From NCBI GenBank assembly GCA_035906255.1, contig JAMIFM010000011.1, forward strand, positions 62,001-126,000: a stretch of 64,000 nt of DNA, read 5' to 3'. Made by a program: the position numbers and the translations under genes. Below, piece by piece: positions 9,003-16,497 of the stretch. Each line of letters starts with the position of its first letter. Within the stretch, counting starts at the first letter, position 1. The notes under the pieces are model-generated. The model was not told the origin of the DNA, made no database searches, and saw only the letters and a list, made by a program, of their open reading frames with translations. Origin of the DNA: SB11 sp035906255. Its GTDB lineage: Bacteria > Bacteroidota > Bacteroidia > UBA8524.

Positions 9003-9521
9003 TTGAAACCCCTGCTTGCTATTATAACTGCTGTTTTTGTAGTTTACGGCTGTACCGATAAGCTTCCGTTGCTCGAAATTAACGCTACGGCAAAGGTTAC
9101 TGACGGTAATGCTATCCACAACCTTATACAAACAGGAACATACACCCCGCTTACGGATAGTGCTCAACTGGCTAAGTATCTTAGTGAGGTTGAAACTGCC
9201 GATGCCTTGCAAAACAGTCTTACCAAAACATACAGTTTGTATAAAGATGTGGGCACGATGGACGGCTTTTTGGTAAGGGTATTATTGCTTACTCAAAACA
9301 AAAACGGTAAGGAGTGCTATACCTACGAATTGCGCAGTTATGATAAAGCAGGTAAACTGATTGATGTATTTGAGTTTGCGGTGTGGGACGGTAACGCCAA
9401 GCGTTATTGCTCATCAACGCTTAGCAAGCAATGGATTATTAACCGTACTTGTGATACTACAAAAGATGTGTGGCAATTAATAAACAACGGGCATTTTGTG
9501 GCTTCGTCCTATAACAAATAA
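9003..9521 (+). CDS. Small putative lipoprotein, function unknown
   Basis: The frame opens with TTG at 9003 because an in-frame TAG at 8982-8984 leaves no ATG. The resulting 172-residue product begins MKPLLAIITAVFVVYGC, a lipoprotein signal with the lipid-attachment Cys at residue 17. The mature part is a compact soluble domain with two later Cys (ECYTYELRSY and RYCSS). No family is recognised. It would be tethered to the inner or outer membrane. It is probably a single gene with the MacB-type permease 90 bases downstream. Confidence 0.72.
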   Translation: MKPLLAIITAVFVVYGCTDKLPLLEINATAKVTDGNAIHNLIQTGTYTPLTDSAQLAKYLSEVETADALQNSLTKTYSLYKDVGTMDGFLVRVLLLTQNKNGKECYTYELRSYDKAGKLIDVFEFAVWDGNAKRYCSSTLSKQWIINRTCDTTKDVWQLINNGHFVASSYNK

Positions 9522-9611
9522 TCTTTTATCGAAGGTTTGAGGGCATATACAGATAATTTTTTCGCTCCTCGAGGTTAATTTTTCACTTTTGAAAGTGTAA
9601 TTAGTTACCCA

Positions 9612-10850
9612 TTGAACTTTAAAGATACTTTAAATCTCTCGCTTGACTCGATAAAGATAAACAAGCTGCGCACCGTAATTACCGCACTTATTATTGCTAT
9701 CGGTATTATGGCCTTAGTGGGTATTTTATCTTCTATTGATGCCATGAAGGTGTACTTAACCAAAAGTTTCTCAGAAATGGGGGCTAATACCTTTAGCATC
9801 AAAAACAGGGGCGGTAACTTTAAAATGGGTGGCCCCGGCAAGCGTATCAATTACCGCAAAATATCGTATGAAGAAGCCGTTGATTTCAGGCAGGCTTATA
9901 ACTTCCCTTCGGCCATCGTTTCAGCATCTGTAAACGTATCGTTTGCCAGCACGGCCAAATACCAATCACGTAAAACCAATCCAAACACATTGGTTTTGGG
10001 GGTTGATGAAAACTACTTAACTGTATCAGGCTACAAAATTTCAAAAGGCCGTAATATTACTATCGGCGATATGGAAGCCATGACCCCTGTGGCTATTATA
10101 GGCACTGATATTGTGAGCAAACTGTTTCCCAACAAAGAAAACCCTATTGATAAAGAAATATCAGTGGGCGGGGTGAAAATGCGGGTAATTGGGGTGCTTG
10201 AATCAAAAGGAAACTCAGTAGGATTTGGCGGTGGAGATAAGCTTATTTATGTGCCGCTTACATTTGCCAAATTTAGGCTGATGAATATGCCTCCCTCTTA
10301 TGCCCTTTCGGTAATGGTGAACGACCCTACTATGATTGACCCTGCTATGTCTGAAGCCGAAGGTGTTTTTCGTAAAGTGCGGAAGGTAAATGCCTTTGAT
10401 GATAATAATTTCCAGTTGACGAAAAGCGACGGCTTGGCACAAGAGTTTATTCAAAACCTTAGTATGCTCACCTTTGCAGCTACTATTATTGGGGCAATTA
10501 CCATTTTTGGAGCGGCCATCGGTTTAATGAATATTATGCTGGTTACAGTTACCGAGCGTACCCGCGAAATTGGCATCCGCAAATCATTAGGAGCTACCCC
10601 TGCTATCATCCGCAAGCAATTCTTATACGAAGCCGTAACCATTTGTCAATTGGGCGGTGCAGGCGGTATTGTTTTGGGTATTTTAATAGGCAATATTATT
10701 TCGGGAGCACTGGGCGTAGGGTTTATTATGCCTTGGGCACCCATTGTGATTGCTTTAATACTTTGCACATTGGTTGGACTGGCTGCGGGCTACTACCCTG
10801 CCCAAAAAGCTGCTAAACTCGACCCTATTGAAGCTCTTAGGTTTGAATAA
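9612..10850 (+). CDS. MacB/FtsX-type ABC transporter permease
   Basis: The 412 residues have the MacB_PCD/FtsX layout. There is one N-terminal membrane helix (about 20-42, LRTVITALIIAIGIMALVGIL), a long periplasmic domain (about 50-275), then three C-terminal helices near 283-307, 335-362 and 370-395. The cytoplasmic loop TERTREIGIRKSLGATPAIIRKQFL is the coupling segment that contacts the ATPase. The C-terminal PAQKAAKLDPIEALRFE motif is typical of the family. Start is TTG at 9612, with no ATG upstream in frame. MacB-type permeases work with an ATPase and a periplasmic adaptor to extrude macrolides, peptides or lipoproteins; neither partner is adjacent, so the substrate is unknown. Confidence 0.92.
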   Translation: MNFKDTLNLSLDSIKINKLRTVITALIIAIGIMALVGILSSIDAMKVYLTKSFSEMGANTFSIKNRGGNFKMGGPGKRINYRKISYEEAVDFRQAYNFPSAIVSASVNVSFASTAKYQSRKTNPNTLVLGVDENYLTVSGYKISKGRNITIGDMEAMTPVAIIGTDIVSKLFPNKENPIDKEISVGGVKMRVIGVLESKGNSVGFGGGDKLIYVPLTFAKFRLMNMPPSYALSVMVNDPTMIDPAMSEAEGVFRKVRKVNAFDDNNFQLTKSDGLAQEFIQNLSMLTFAATIIGAITIFGAAIGLMNIMLVTVTERTREIGIRKSLGATPAIIRKQFLYEAVTICQLGGAGGIVLGILIGNIISGALGVGFIMPWAPIVIALILCTLVGLAAGYYPAQKAAKLDPIEALRFE

Positions 10851-10902
10851 CCGCTCAGCTACGCCACCTCTTTACTTTTTGATTTTTAATCACTTATTAG
10901 TT

Positions 10903-11066
10903 AACATCAGCATGACAATACCCCTAAATCCCCTGTGGGGACTTTACCAACGACGGGCAAGTGCGGCTGTTTCCCTCCTTGGGTGGTTAGTGGGCTGGTA
11001 AGGAGGGACTAAGGGAGGTGTCAAACGGATTGCTTCAAAACCCAAAAGCGGTTTTTCGCAATGACG
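10903..11066 (+). repeat. Mosaic intergenic repeat block R2
   Basis: Contains the modules catgacaatacccctaaatc, ccctccttgggtggttagtg (ending aaggaggg) and cggattgcttcaaaaccc...cgcaatgacg in that order. It matches R4 and R7 in the same orientation and R1 in the opposite orientation. It abuts the AT-rich left flank of the HNH nuclease gene. Confidence 0.85.
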
Positions 11067-11233
11067 AAAATCGAAACACAAGCTCAAATCGAACATCGTT
11101 AAATCCTGAGATTATTTTATTTCCAAAGAAAATTGGCCTTCGAAGTACCGGCTAACTAAAACTAATCCCACTTCTTCAATAAGGAAAATCAAAATAACTT
11201 TTAAGTGTTTCAAATAATTTATAATTGCAACCC

Positions 11234-11238
11234 AGGAG
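11234..11238 (+). promoter_or_regulatory. Shine-Dalgarno site of the HNH gene
   Basis: AGGAG lies 7 bases before the ATG at 11246. A perfect core at this spacing is not seen at the other starts examined here. It fixes the start and hints that the gene came from a lineage that uses Shine-Dalgarno sites. Confidence 0.6.
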
Positions 11239-11245
11239 TTGCACT

Positions 11246-12157
11246 ATGACACCAATATTTGAAGAATTTACCAAAAGTTATTTAATAGCGAAAAAAGAAT
11301 CGTTTGCAAACAATGAAACTGCTAATTTATTTAGACACAAATTACCTCAACAAGTAAATCAATTAATCAATAGCAACAGTAGATACAAAATTGCTGGTTC
11401 AGTCGGAAAAGGTAATTGGGCAGACTGCCCTTGGATTGCAATTCTAGATTTGCTAATAACTGATAGCCCACAGTCAGGATATTATCCAGTATTCCTATTT
11501 CAGGCAGACATGAAGGGATTTTATTTATCTTTAAATCAAGGCGTCACTGAAATTAGAAATTACTACAAACACAACACAAAAGAGGTTTTATCTGTAAGAG
11601 CTACGGATTTTAGGGCTAAAGTTAGTACTGATAATTCTCTTTTGAAGAAAATTGAACTTAACTCTAAAACTGAAAATGCAAAACTATATGAAGCAGGGAA
11701 TATTTTTGCCAAATATTATAGCTCAAGTGAGCTCCCTGACAATAAAACCCTTTCCAATGACATACTTTATTTCTTAAACCTATACGATGAACTAATCAAT
11801 AATGATCAAAATATAAATGAAAACGACGAATTAACGGCTTATGAAAGTAAGAAACGTAAATTGCACTATCGGGTTGAAAGAAATAGATATATTTCTTTAA
11901 AAGTAAAAAAGAGAAAGGGATATACCTGTGAAGTTTGTGATTTCAACTTTACAACTAAATATGGTGCTTTAGGTAAAGACTTTATTGAAACTCATCATCT
12001 AATACCTATTTCAACACTAGAACTAGGGAAGTTCAAAGTTAATTTAGCTGATGATTTTGCTGTTTTATGTAGCAACTGTCATCGCATGATTCATAGACTA
12101 CAAGATACAAGTAATATTAAAGCATTAAGGGCCATAGTTAAAAACAATAGAAAATAA
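11246..12157 (+). CDS. MrcB_N (DUF3578)-HNH endonuclease
   Basis: The start at 11246 is supported by an AGGAG seven bases upstream and gives 303 residues. Residues about 5-170 match the MrcB-like N-terminal domain (DUF3578). Its signature is AGSVGKGNWADCPWIAIL (50-67), followed by GYYPVFLFQADMKGFYLSLN (79-98). The C-terminus (225-303) is an HNH nuclease with zinc-type Cys pairs C228/C231 and C275/C278 and the catalytic ETHH (H250/H251) plus H279. DUF3578 is known from McrB-type proteins, where it recognises modified DNA, so a stand-alone modification-dependent (type IV-like) restriction enzyme is the likely role. No McrC or GTPase is present. The gene is visibly more AT-rich than its neighbours and sits against repeat R2, consistent with acquisition. 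Confidence 0.85.
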   Translation: MTPIFEEFTKSYLIAKKESFANNETANLFRHKLPQQVNQLINSNSRYKIAGSVGKGNWADCPWIAILDLLITDSPQSGYYPVFLFQADMKGFYLSLNQGVTEIRNYYKHNTKEVLSVRATDFRAKVSTDNSLLKKIELNSKTENAKLYEAGNIFAKYYSSSELPDNKTLSNDILYFLNLYDELINNDQNINENDELTAYESKKRKLHYRVERNRYISLKVKKRKGYTCEVCDFNFTTKYGALGKDFIETHHLIPISTLELGKFKVNLADDFAVLCSNCHRMIHRLQDTSNIKALRAIVKNNRK

Positions 12158-12541
12158 CTACCCCGCCAACTCCTCAAACAATTGATTAAGTTTCTTTTCA
12201 GGGTTGGTGCAAAGGCCGGGGTGCACTTTTGAAGTTTGCAATACCGTGCTGCGGTTGGCTGTGAGCCAACGGAACCGTGAGGGTAAATCCAGCTGGGCAA
12301 TGGGGCCGCCATCTGCATCGCCGCGACAAACCTTCTCAAATCCTTGTAAATAATTTTCTACTTCCGTAGGTTCAATAACAGGGCAAAAAGCCTTTAAACG
12401 GTCGGCATCCAGTACATAACGCATTTGTAAAAACTTATGCTTTTTGCAAAACAATATTACCCCCACATTAATAAACTCTTCGCGCTCCACACGGGGCACA
12501 ATGCGTATCACCGCATACTCAAACAAGTGGTTATCTTGCAT
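12158..12541 (-). CDS. DUF3037 family protein
   Basis: The 127 residues (EYAVIRIVPRVEREEFINVGVILFC... ) match DUF3037, a small domain almost always found next to HipA-like kinases of the HipA_2 type. Its biochemical function is not known. The coding region overlaps the end of the upstream HipA-like gene by 11 bases (12531-12541), so the two are translationally coupled and probably made together. Its stop abuts, without any gap, the stop of the convergent HNH gene at 12157. Overall the call is supported both by the sequence and by the neighbour. Confidence 0.88.
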   Translation of the reverse strand: MQDNHLFEYAVIRIVPRVEREEFINVGVILFCKKHKFLQMRYVLDADRLKAFCPVIEPTEVENYLQGFEKVCRGDADGGPIAQLDLPSRFRWLTANRSTVLQTSKVHPGLCTNPEKKLNQLFEELAG

Positions 12542-13316
12542 TTTCTGCCTCCTTCACAAAAATATCCGATGCCTGCAAACGTGCGGTTAAAAAACCGTTA
12601 TATACCTCACGGCGGCTTTCGGCCGTTTCGTCAATAGTGTTTTCAAGCAACCACTCATCGGGTACTTGTGCCACAATTCCCCTGATGATTTCAGGGGTAA
12701 GTATCCGCCTAAACTCATCATTCACACTTTCAAGTTCAGTCGCTCGGCGCAACAACACATGGTCTTTCACTTGCACAAACGGTTTTTTAGCTTGCTCCTC
12801 CCAATTGTCCCACGAGTGGTGAAAATACAGCGATGCACCGTGGTCTATCAACCACAACTCTTTATGCCACCATAGCATATTGGTATTGCGAGCCGTGCGG
12901 TCAACATTCGTAAGCAAACTATCCAACCACACAATTTTAGAAGACAATAACGGGTCTATCAGCGTTACCGCAGGGTCGTAGGTCATACTTCCTTGCAGGT
13001 AATGTACGCCCAAATTCAACCCCTCACTTTTGCGCAGCAATTCTTGTATTTCCTCATCGCCTTCGGTGCGACCAAAATCCGCATCCAAATGGGCAAATAC
13101 CATTTCGGGTACTTTAAAACCTAACACTCGGGCAATTTCTCCGCCTATAAAATCAGCAATCAACGATTTCACCCCCTGCCCTGCCCCTCTAAACTTAAGC
13201 ACATACAAAAAATCATCATCAGCCTCGGCAATGGCAGGCAAAGAACCGCCTTCGCGAAGCGGGGTAACGTACCGCACAACATTTACATGGCGGGGAGATG
13301 TAAGCACTTTTGTCAT
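12531..13316 (-). CDS. HipA-like kinase (HipA_2 family)
   Basis: The start is set at the ATG at 13316 (MTKVLTSPRHVNVVRYV), giving 261 residues rather than the 276 of the longer frame. The protein shows a kinase-like fold reminiscent of the HipA core. There is a candidate ATP-binding lysine in YVLKFRGAGQG (K41), the catalytic-loop-like DSLLTNVDRTARNTN (D139, N144/N146) and the metal-binding LIDHGASLYF (D158). HipA_2 proteins lack the N-terminal and HipB-binding parts of toxin HipA, and no hipB lies nearby, so a toxin-antitoxin role is not implied. The substrate is unknown. It forms an operon with the overlapping DUF3037 gene. Confidence 0.85.
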   Translation of the reverse strand: MTKVLTSPRHVNVVRYVTPLREGGSLPAIAEADDDFLYVLKFRGAGQGVKSLIADFIGGEIARVLGFKVPEMVFAHLDADFGRTEGDEEIQELLRKSEGLNLGVHYLQGSMTYDPAVTLIDPLLSSKIVWLDSLLTNVDRTARNTNMLWWHKELWLIDHGASLYFHHSWDNWEEQAKKPFVQVKDHVLLRRATELESVNDEFRRILTPEIIRGIVAQVPDEWLLENTIDETAESRREVYNGFLTARLQASDIFVKEAENAR

Positions 13317-13390
13317 CACAATAAATTTTTCATCTACAGCGTACTGTGTATGATAAGGCAATTTTACTATATTTTGCCCAAGTAAAAGCT

Positions 13391-14494
13391 ATGAAAACTA
13401 CCCCTTTTGTTTATTTACTGCTCTTTTGCGCAACTGTAATCTTATTACCATCGTGCAAAGTAGGTCGTTTTGTGTTTTATAATTTTGCCGATTTAAACGA
13501 CCATAAAAAGTTTCCGGCCCGAACCGTGGCAAACGATAGCGTGCGGTTTAAATTTCATCAGCCGCAAGTACCCAAATTTCCTAAGACGATTACTGTTAAT
13601 AAGCGTGAAACGAGCTTTGATAAATTCTTAAAAGACAATAAAACGGTGGCTTTTTTGATAATTAAAGATGATTCTATCCATTATGAAAATTATTTTAGGG
13701 ATTACGATTCATCTTCTATTATCCCCTCTTTTTCGGTGGGAAAATCTATTCTTTCAGTCTTAATAGGATGTGCTGTTGATGATGGGTTGTTGAATGTTAA
13801 TGACTCTGTTTTGAAATACTTACCCCAATTGCACAAAAGTTTTGAAAAGGTAACGGTGCGTGATTTGCTGCAAATGACTTCGGGGGTTGAGTTTAACGAA
13901 AGTTACTGGAACCCGTTTGGCCATGCTGCTTCGTTTTATTATGGCAGGAATTTGTATAAGGAGTGTAAGAAGTTAAAGGTAAAAACCGCTCCTGCACAAG
14001 AATTTGAATACATAAGCGGAAATACCCAGTTATTGGGTTTGGTGCTTGAAAAGGCATTAAAGGGAAAGACCATTTCGCAATACATGGTGGAGAAGTTGTG
14101 GAAACCCTTGCAAATGGAATATAGTGGAAGCTGGAGCATTGACCGCAAAAAGGGCGGCGTGGAGAAAACATTTTGCTGTGTGAATGCCCGCGCCCGCGAT
14201 TTTGCAAAAATAGGCCGTTTGTATCTTAACAAAGGAAATTGGAACGGTAAGCAAATACTTAGCCGCCAATGGGTTGAAACTTCAACAACCATTGATACTG
14301 CCAACGGCAGTGCTTGGTTTTATCAATACGGTTGGTGGCTGCCTACCAAAAACGGCGATTTTATGGCCATTGGTATTTTGGGGCAATACATTTATGTGAA
14401 CCCTGCCAAAAACATGGTTATTGTGCGTATGGGCAAACAGGTGGGTAATGTGGATTGGCGTTATATTCTACCGTCGTTGGCTGAGGGGTATTAA
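13391..14494 (+). CDS. Beta-lactamase-fold serine hydrolase, lipoprotein
   Basis: The ATG at 13391 gives 367 residues with a lipoprotein signal ending LLPSC (Cys22). The body is the class C beta-lactamase/esterase fold. It has the nucleophile motif SVGK (S115, K118) in PSFSVGKSILS, then LLQMTSGVEFN, and the second catalytic element EYISGNTQ (Tyr207). A substrate-side GWW motif follows near the C-terminus (YQYGWWLPTKNGD). This family covers penicillin-binding-protein-like peptidases, esterases and lipoprotein hydrolases; a true beta-lactamase is unlikely given the membrane tether and lack of the usual KTG. It is divergent from the HipA-like gene with a 74-base promoter region between. Confidence 0.85.
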   Translation: MKTTPFVYLLLFCATVILLPSCKVGRFVFYNFADLNDHKKFPARTVANDSVRFKFHQPQVPKFPKTITVNKRETSFDKFLKDNKTVAFLIIKDDSIHYENYFRDYDSSSIIPSFSVGKSILSVLIGCAVDDGLLNVNDSVLKYLPQLHKSFEKVTVRDLLQMTSGVEFNESYWNPFGHAASFYYGRNLYKECKKLKVKTAPAQEFEYISGNTQLLGLVLEKALKGKTISQYMVEKLWKPLQMEYSGSWSIDRKKGGVEKTFCCVNARARDFAKIGRLYLNKGNWNGKQILSRQWVETSTTIDTANGSAWFYQYGWWLPTKNGDFMAIGILGQYIYVNPAKNMVIVRMGKQVGNVDWRYILPSLAEGY

Positions 14495-14575
14495 TTGGTG
14501 ATTTAGTAGTTGTAATTAGGACTTGAACGGGGCGTTTAAATAGTCCTTTTTTCGTCAGTATGTTCAACCTTTTGT

Positions 14576-14710
14576 TCCCCTGTCATTCCGAGACGCAGCG
14601 AGGAAACTTATTGCACGCGTGTTAACAAAACGCGATAAGTTGCTTCCTACGTCAGCATGACACGGCTATACGTCATTCCGAGGGTCTCTCCGAAGCAATC
14701 ACACATAAAC
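14576..14710. repeat. Mosaic intergenic repeat block R3
   Basis: Two tgtcattccgag/cgtcattccgag modules flank a ttgcttcctacgtcagcatgac-type module and a gaagcaatcac end. The same pieces occur in R1, R4 and R7. A GC-rich dyad (acgcgtgttaacaaaacgcg) sits in the middle. Confidence 0.7.
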
Positions 14711-14751
14711 AAAAAGAGGCTATCTTTTGAGACAGTCCCATACACTAAATG

Positions 14752-14789
14752 AAAACATCCCGAAAGGTTTAAATCTTTCGGGATGTTTT
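14752..14789. terminator. Bidirectional intrinsic terminator
   Basis: The arms aaaacatcccgaaag (14752-14766) and ctttcgggatgtttt (14775-14789) pair perfectly over 15 bases with an 8-base loop. The stem is A-rich on one side and T-rich on the other, so it can serve both the serine hydrolase gene and the convergent barrel gene. Confidence 0.88.
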
Positions 14790-14829
14790 GCTTATAACGA
14801 CAGGTTTTATTCCCGTCGTCTTAACTTTA

Positions 14830-16464
14830 TTACAAACTAAAAGTAATACCACCCATACCGTTCAGGCTATAAGTGGGATAGTTATACCAGCGTTGGTAAC
14901 GTACTGATGATATATTATTAAGCCTGATAAACAATGAAAGTGTTTTGCGGTAGCGATATTCCATACCAAAATTAAAATCGGCAAACGCTTTCAGGTTGGT
15001 AGCAGGCAAAGTAGTGTACTCACTGGTAGCAGGGCGTTGGTTCATCACAAACACATCGGCGCTAAACAATAGTTTATTACCAATATTGTAGGTGGTGTTC
15101 AGTTTCACCTCAGCGGTGGGTAATTGCCAAGCCTTTTGCTTTGAGTCTTGCACTTTATAGTTGTAAACGTTTGCTGTAAGGTTCAAACGGATTTTTTCGC
15201 TGTATTGGTAAGCCAATTCAGCATTAAAACGGATTACGTGCGCATCAATATACAACGGCTTAAATCTGCGCAATACAGTACTATCGGCAATAAACACTGC
15301 CATATCATTAAACTGGTTGTAAAACACGCGACCAATAAACCCAAAGTTGGCGTTAGCCTTTCCTTTTATACCCAAGTAGCCTTCAAAGCGGTTTACGGTA
15401 TTGCCCATTGCTATGCGGTTAGATAAAAACGGGTTTTCAGTGATAAAACTGCGCAGGGTGTTTTTTTGTAGTCCACCGTTAACTCCTGCGATGGCTGAGA
15501 AATATCCTTTCTCAATCTCATATTCGGCATCCACTACAGGGAATAAGTAAAACTTGGGTTTGGCAGTATCTTTATACACCGACGAGTTAACTCCTAACGT
15601 TAATTTCAGTTTATCGCCATTGGGTGTATAGCGGGGATTAAGGTGAACAAAATTACGGTTAAGACTGCCTAAACTGTCAGTATATGAACTATAGCTGTAG
15701 GCAAGATTCACCTTTAGCAAGTCGTCCTTAATATTTGTTTTAAAAGAGGTAGTTACTGTGGCATCGTTCTCTTGAGCACCCCATTTATCAGTCAGGTTAT
15801 GAAAAGCAACCGCGCCTTTAAACTGCATTTTGCTTTTGCCCCACTCTTTGCTTTCCCATCCTGTGTTCACGGCAAAGGTGTTGTACACCTGTTTCAAGCT
15901 ATCATCGCTTGGCGTATAAGGAAAAGTTCTGTCGAAACCGTAAAAACGAAGTCCGTTACGCACATAATCAAAATCACCGAAAAGGGTACCTGTTTTAAAG
16001 AAACGCTTACCAAATAACGACACATTGTTATCAGAAAAGATGGCTTTATCAGGGCCGTTGGCCGAAAGATGCTTAATTGTTAGCCCGTATGCACTGTATT
16101 CGCTGCGTTTGTTGTGCAGGTATATCTCGGCCAAAGGAGAGGCATAGTTGCCAAACCCAAGCCTTATATGGTTGTTGCGTAGATTAGACGGAGTGTTTTT
16201 TCCCATTTCCAACGCTTTGGGTATATCCAAACGCGATACTGTGCGGAATTGTATGGGGATAATTGAGTACGAAAGTTTGGGCAATGGCGCATCAGGAGCC
16301 TCGGCCACCGGAGCGGTTTTTTCTTTTACTGCATCGGCCAAATAGGGCACGTAATCAGAAATCACTGTCACATCGCGGATAGACAGGGTTGTATCCTGTG
16401 CTTTAACAGCCACACCCAACAAAACCAGCCCAAAAGTTGCTATATATCTGCCTGTTACTCTCAT
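14830..16464 (-). CDS. TonB-receptor-like outer-membrane barrel protein
   Basis: A 544-residue protein with a signal peptide (MRVTGRYIATFGLVLLGVAVKAQ), a short Pro/Ala-rich linker around residues 45-65 and a long run of amphipathic strands. The C-terminal segment NISSVRYQRWYNYPTYSLNGMGGITFSL ends in the aromatic residue pattern of barrels that insert through BamA. The strand spacing resembles the barrel half of TonB-dependent receptors, but no plug domain or TonB box is seen, so transport is only a possibility. It is read in the same direction as acs just upstream (33-base gap) and may be cotranscribed. Confidence 0.68.
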   Translation of the reverse strand: MRVTGRYIATFGLVLLGVAVKAQDTTLSIRDVTVISDYVPYLADAVKEKTAPVAEAPDAPLPKLSYSIIPIQFRTVSRLDIPKALEMGKNTPSNLRNNHIRLGFGNYASPLAEIYLHNKRSEYSAYGLTIKHLSANGPDKAIFSDNNVSLFGKRFFKTGTLFGDFDYVRNGLRFYGFDRTFPYTPSDDSLKQVYNTFAVNTGWESKEWGKSKMQFKGAVAFHNLTDKWGAQENDATVTTSFKTNIKDDLLKVNLAYSYSSYTDSLGSLNRNFVHLNPRYTPNGDKLKLTLGVNSSVYKDTAKPKFYLFPVVDAEYEIEKGYFSAIAGVNGGLQKNTLRSFITENPFLSNRIAMGNTVNRFEGYLGIKGKANANFGFIGRVFYNQFNDMAVFIADSTVLRRFKPLYIDAHVIRFNAELAYQYSEKIRLNLTANVYNYKVQDSKQKAWQLPTAEVKLNTTYNIGNKLLFSADVFVMNQRPATSEYTTLPATNLKAFADFNFGMEYRYRKTLSLFIRLNNISSVRYQRWYNYPTYSLNGMGGITFSL

Positions 16465-16497
16465 TATAAAAACAATAACGGCAAAAATATAGCTTAA

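Noticed and set aside
11246..13316. A complete McrBC system
   Set aside because: No GTPase domain and no McrC gene are present; the HipA_2/DUF3037 pair is a different family.
12531..13316. HipAB toxin-antitoxin
   Set aside because: No HipB-like helix-turn-helix protein is adjacent and the HipA domain is the shorter HipA_2 form.
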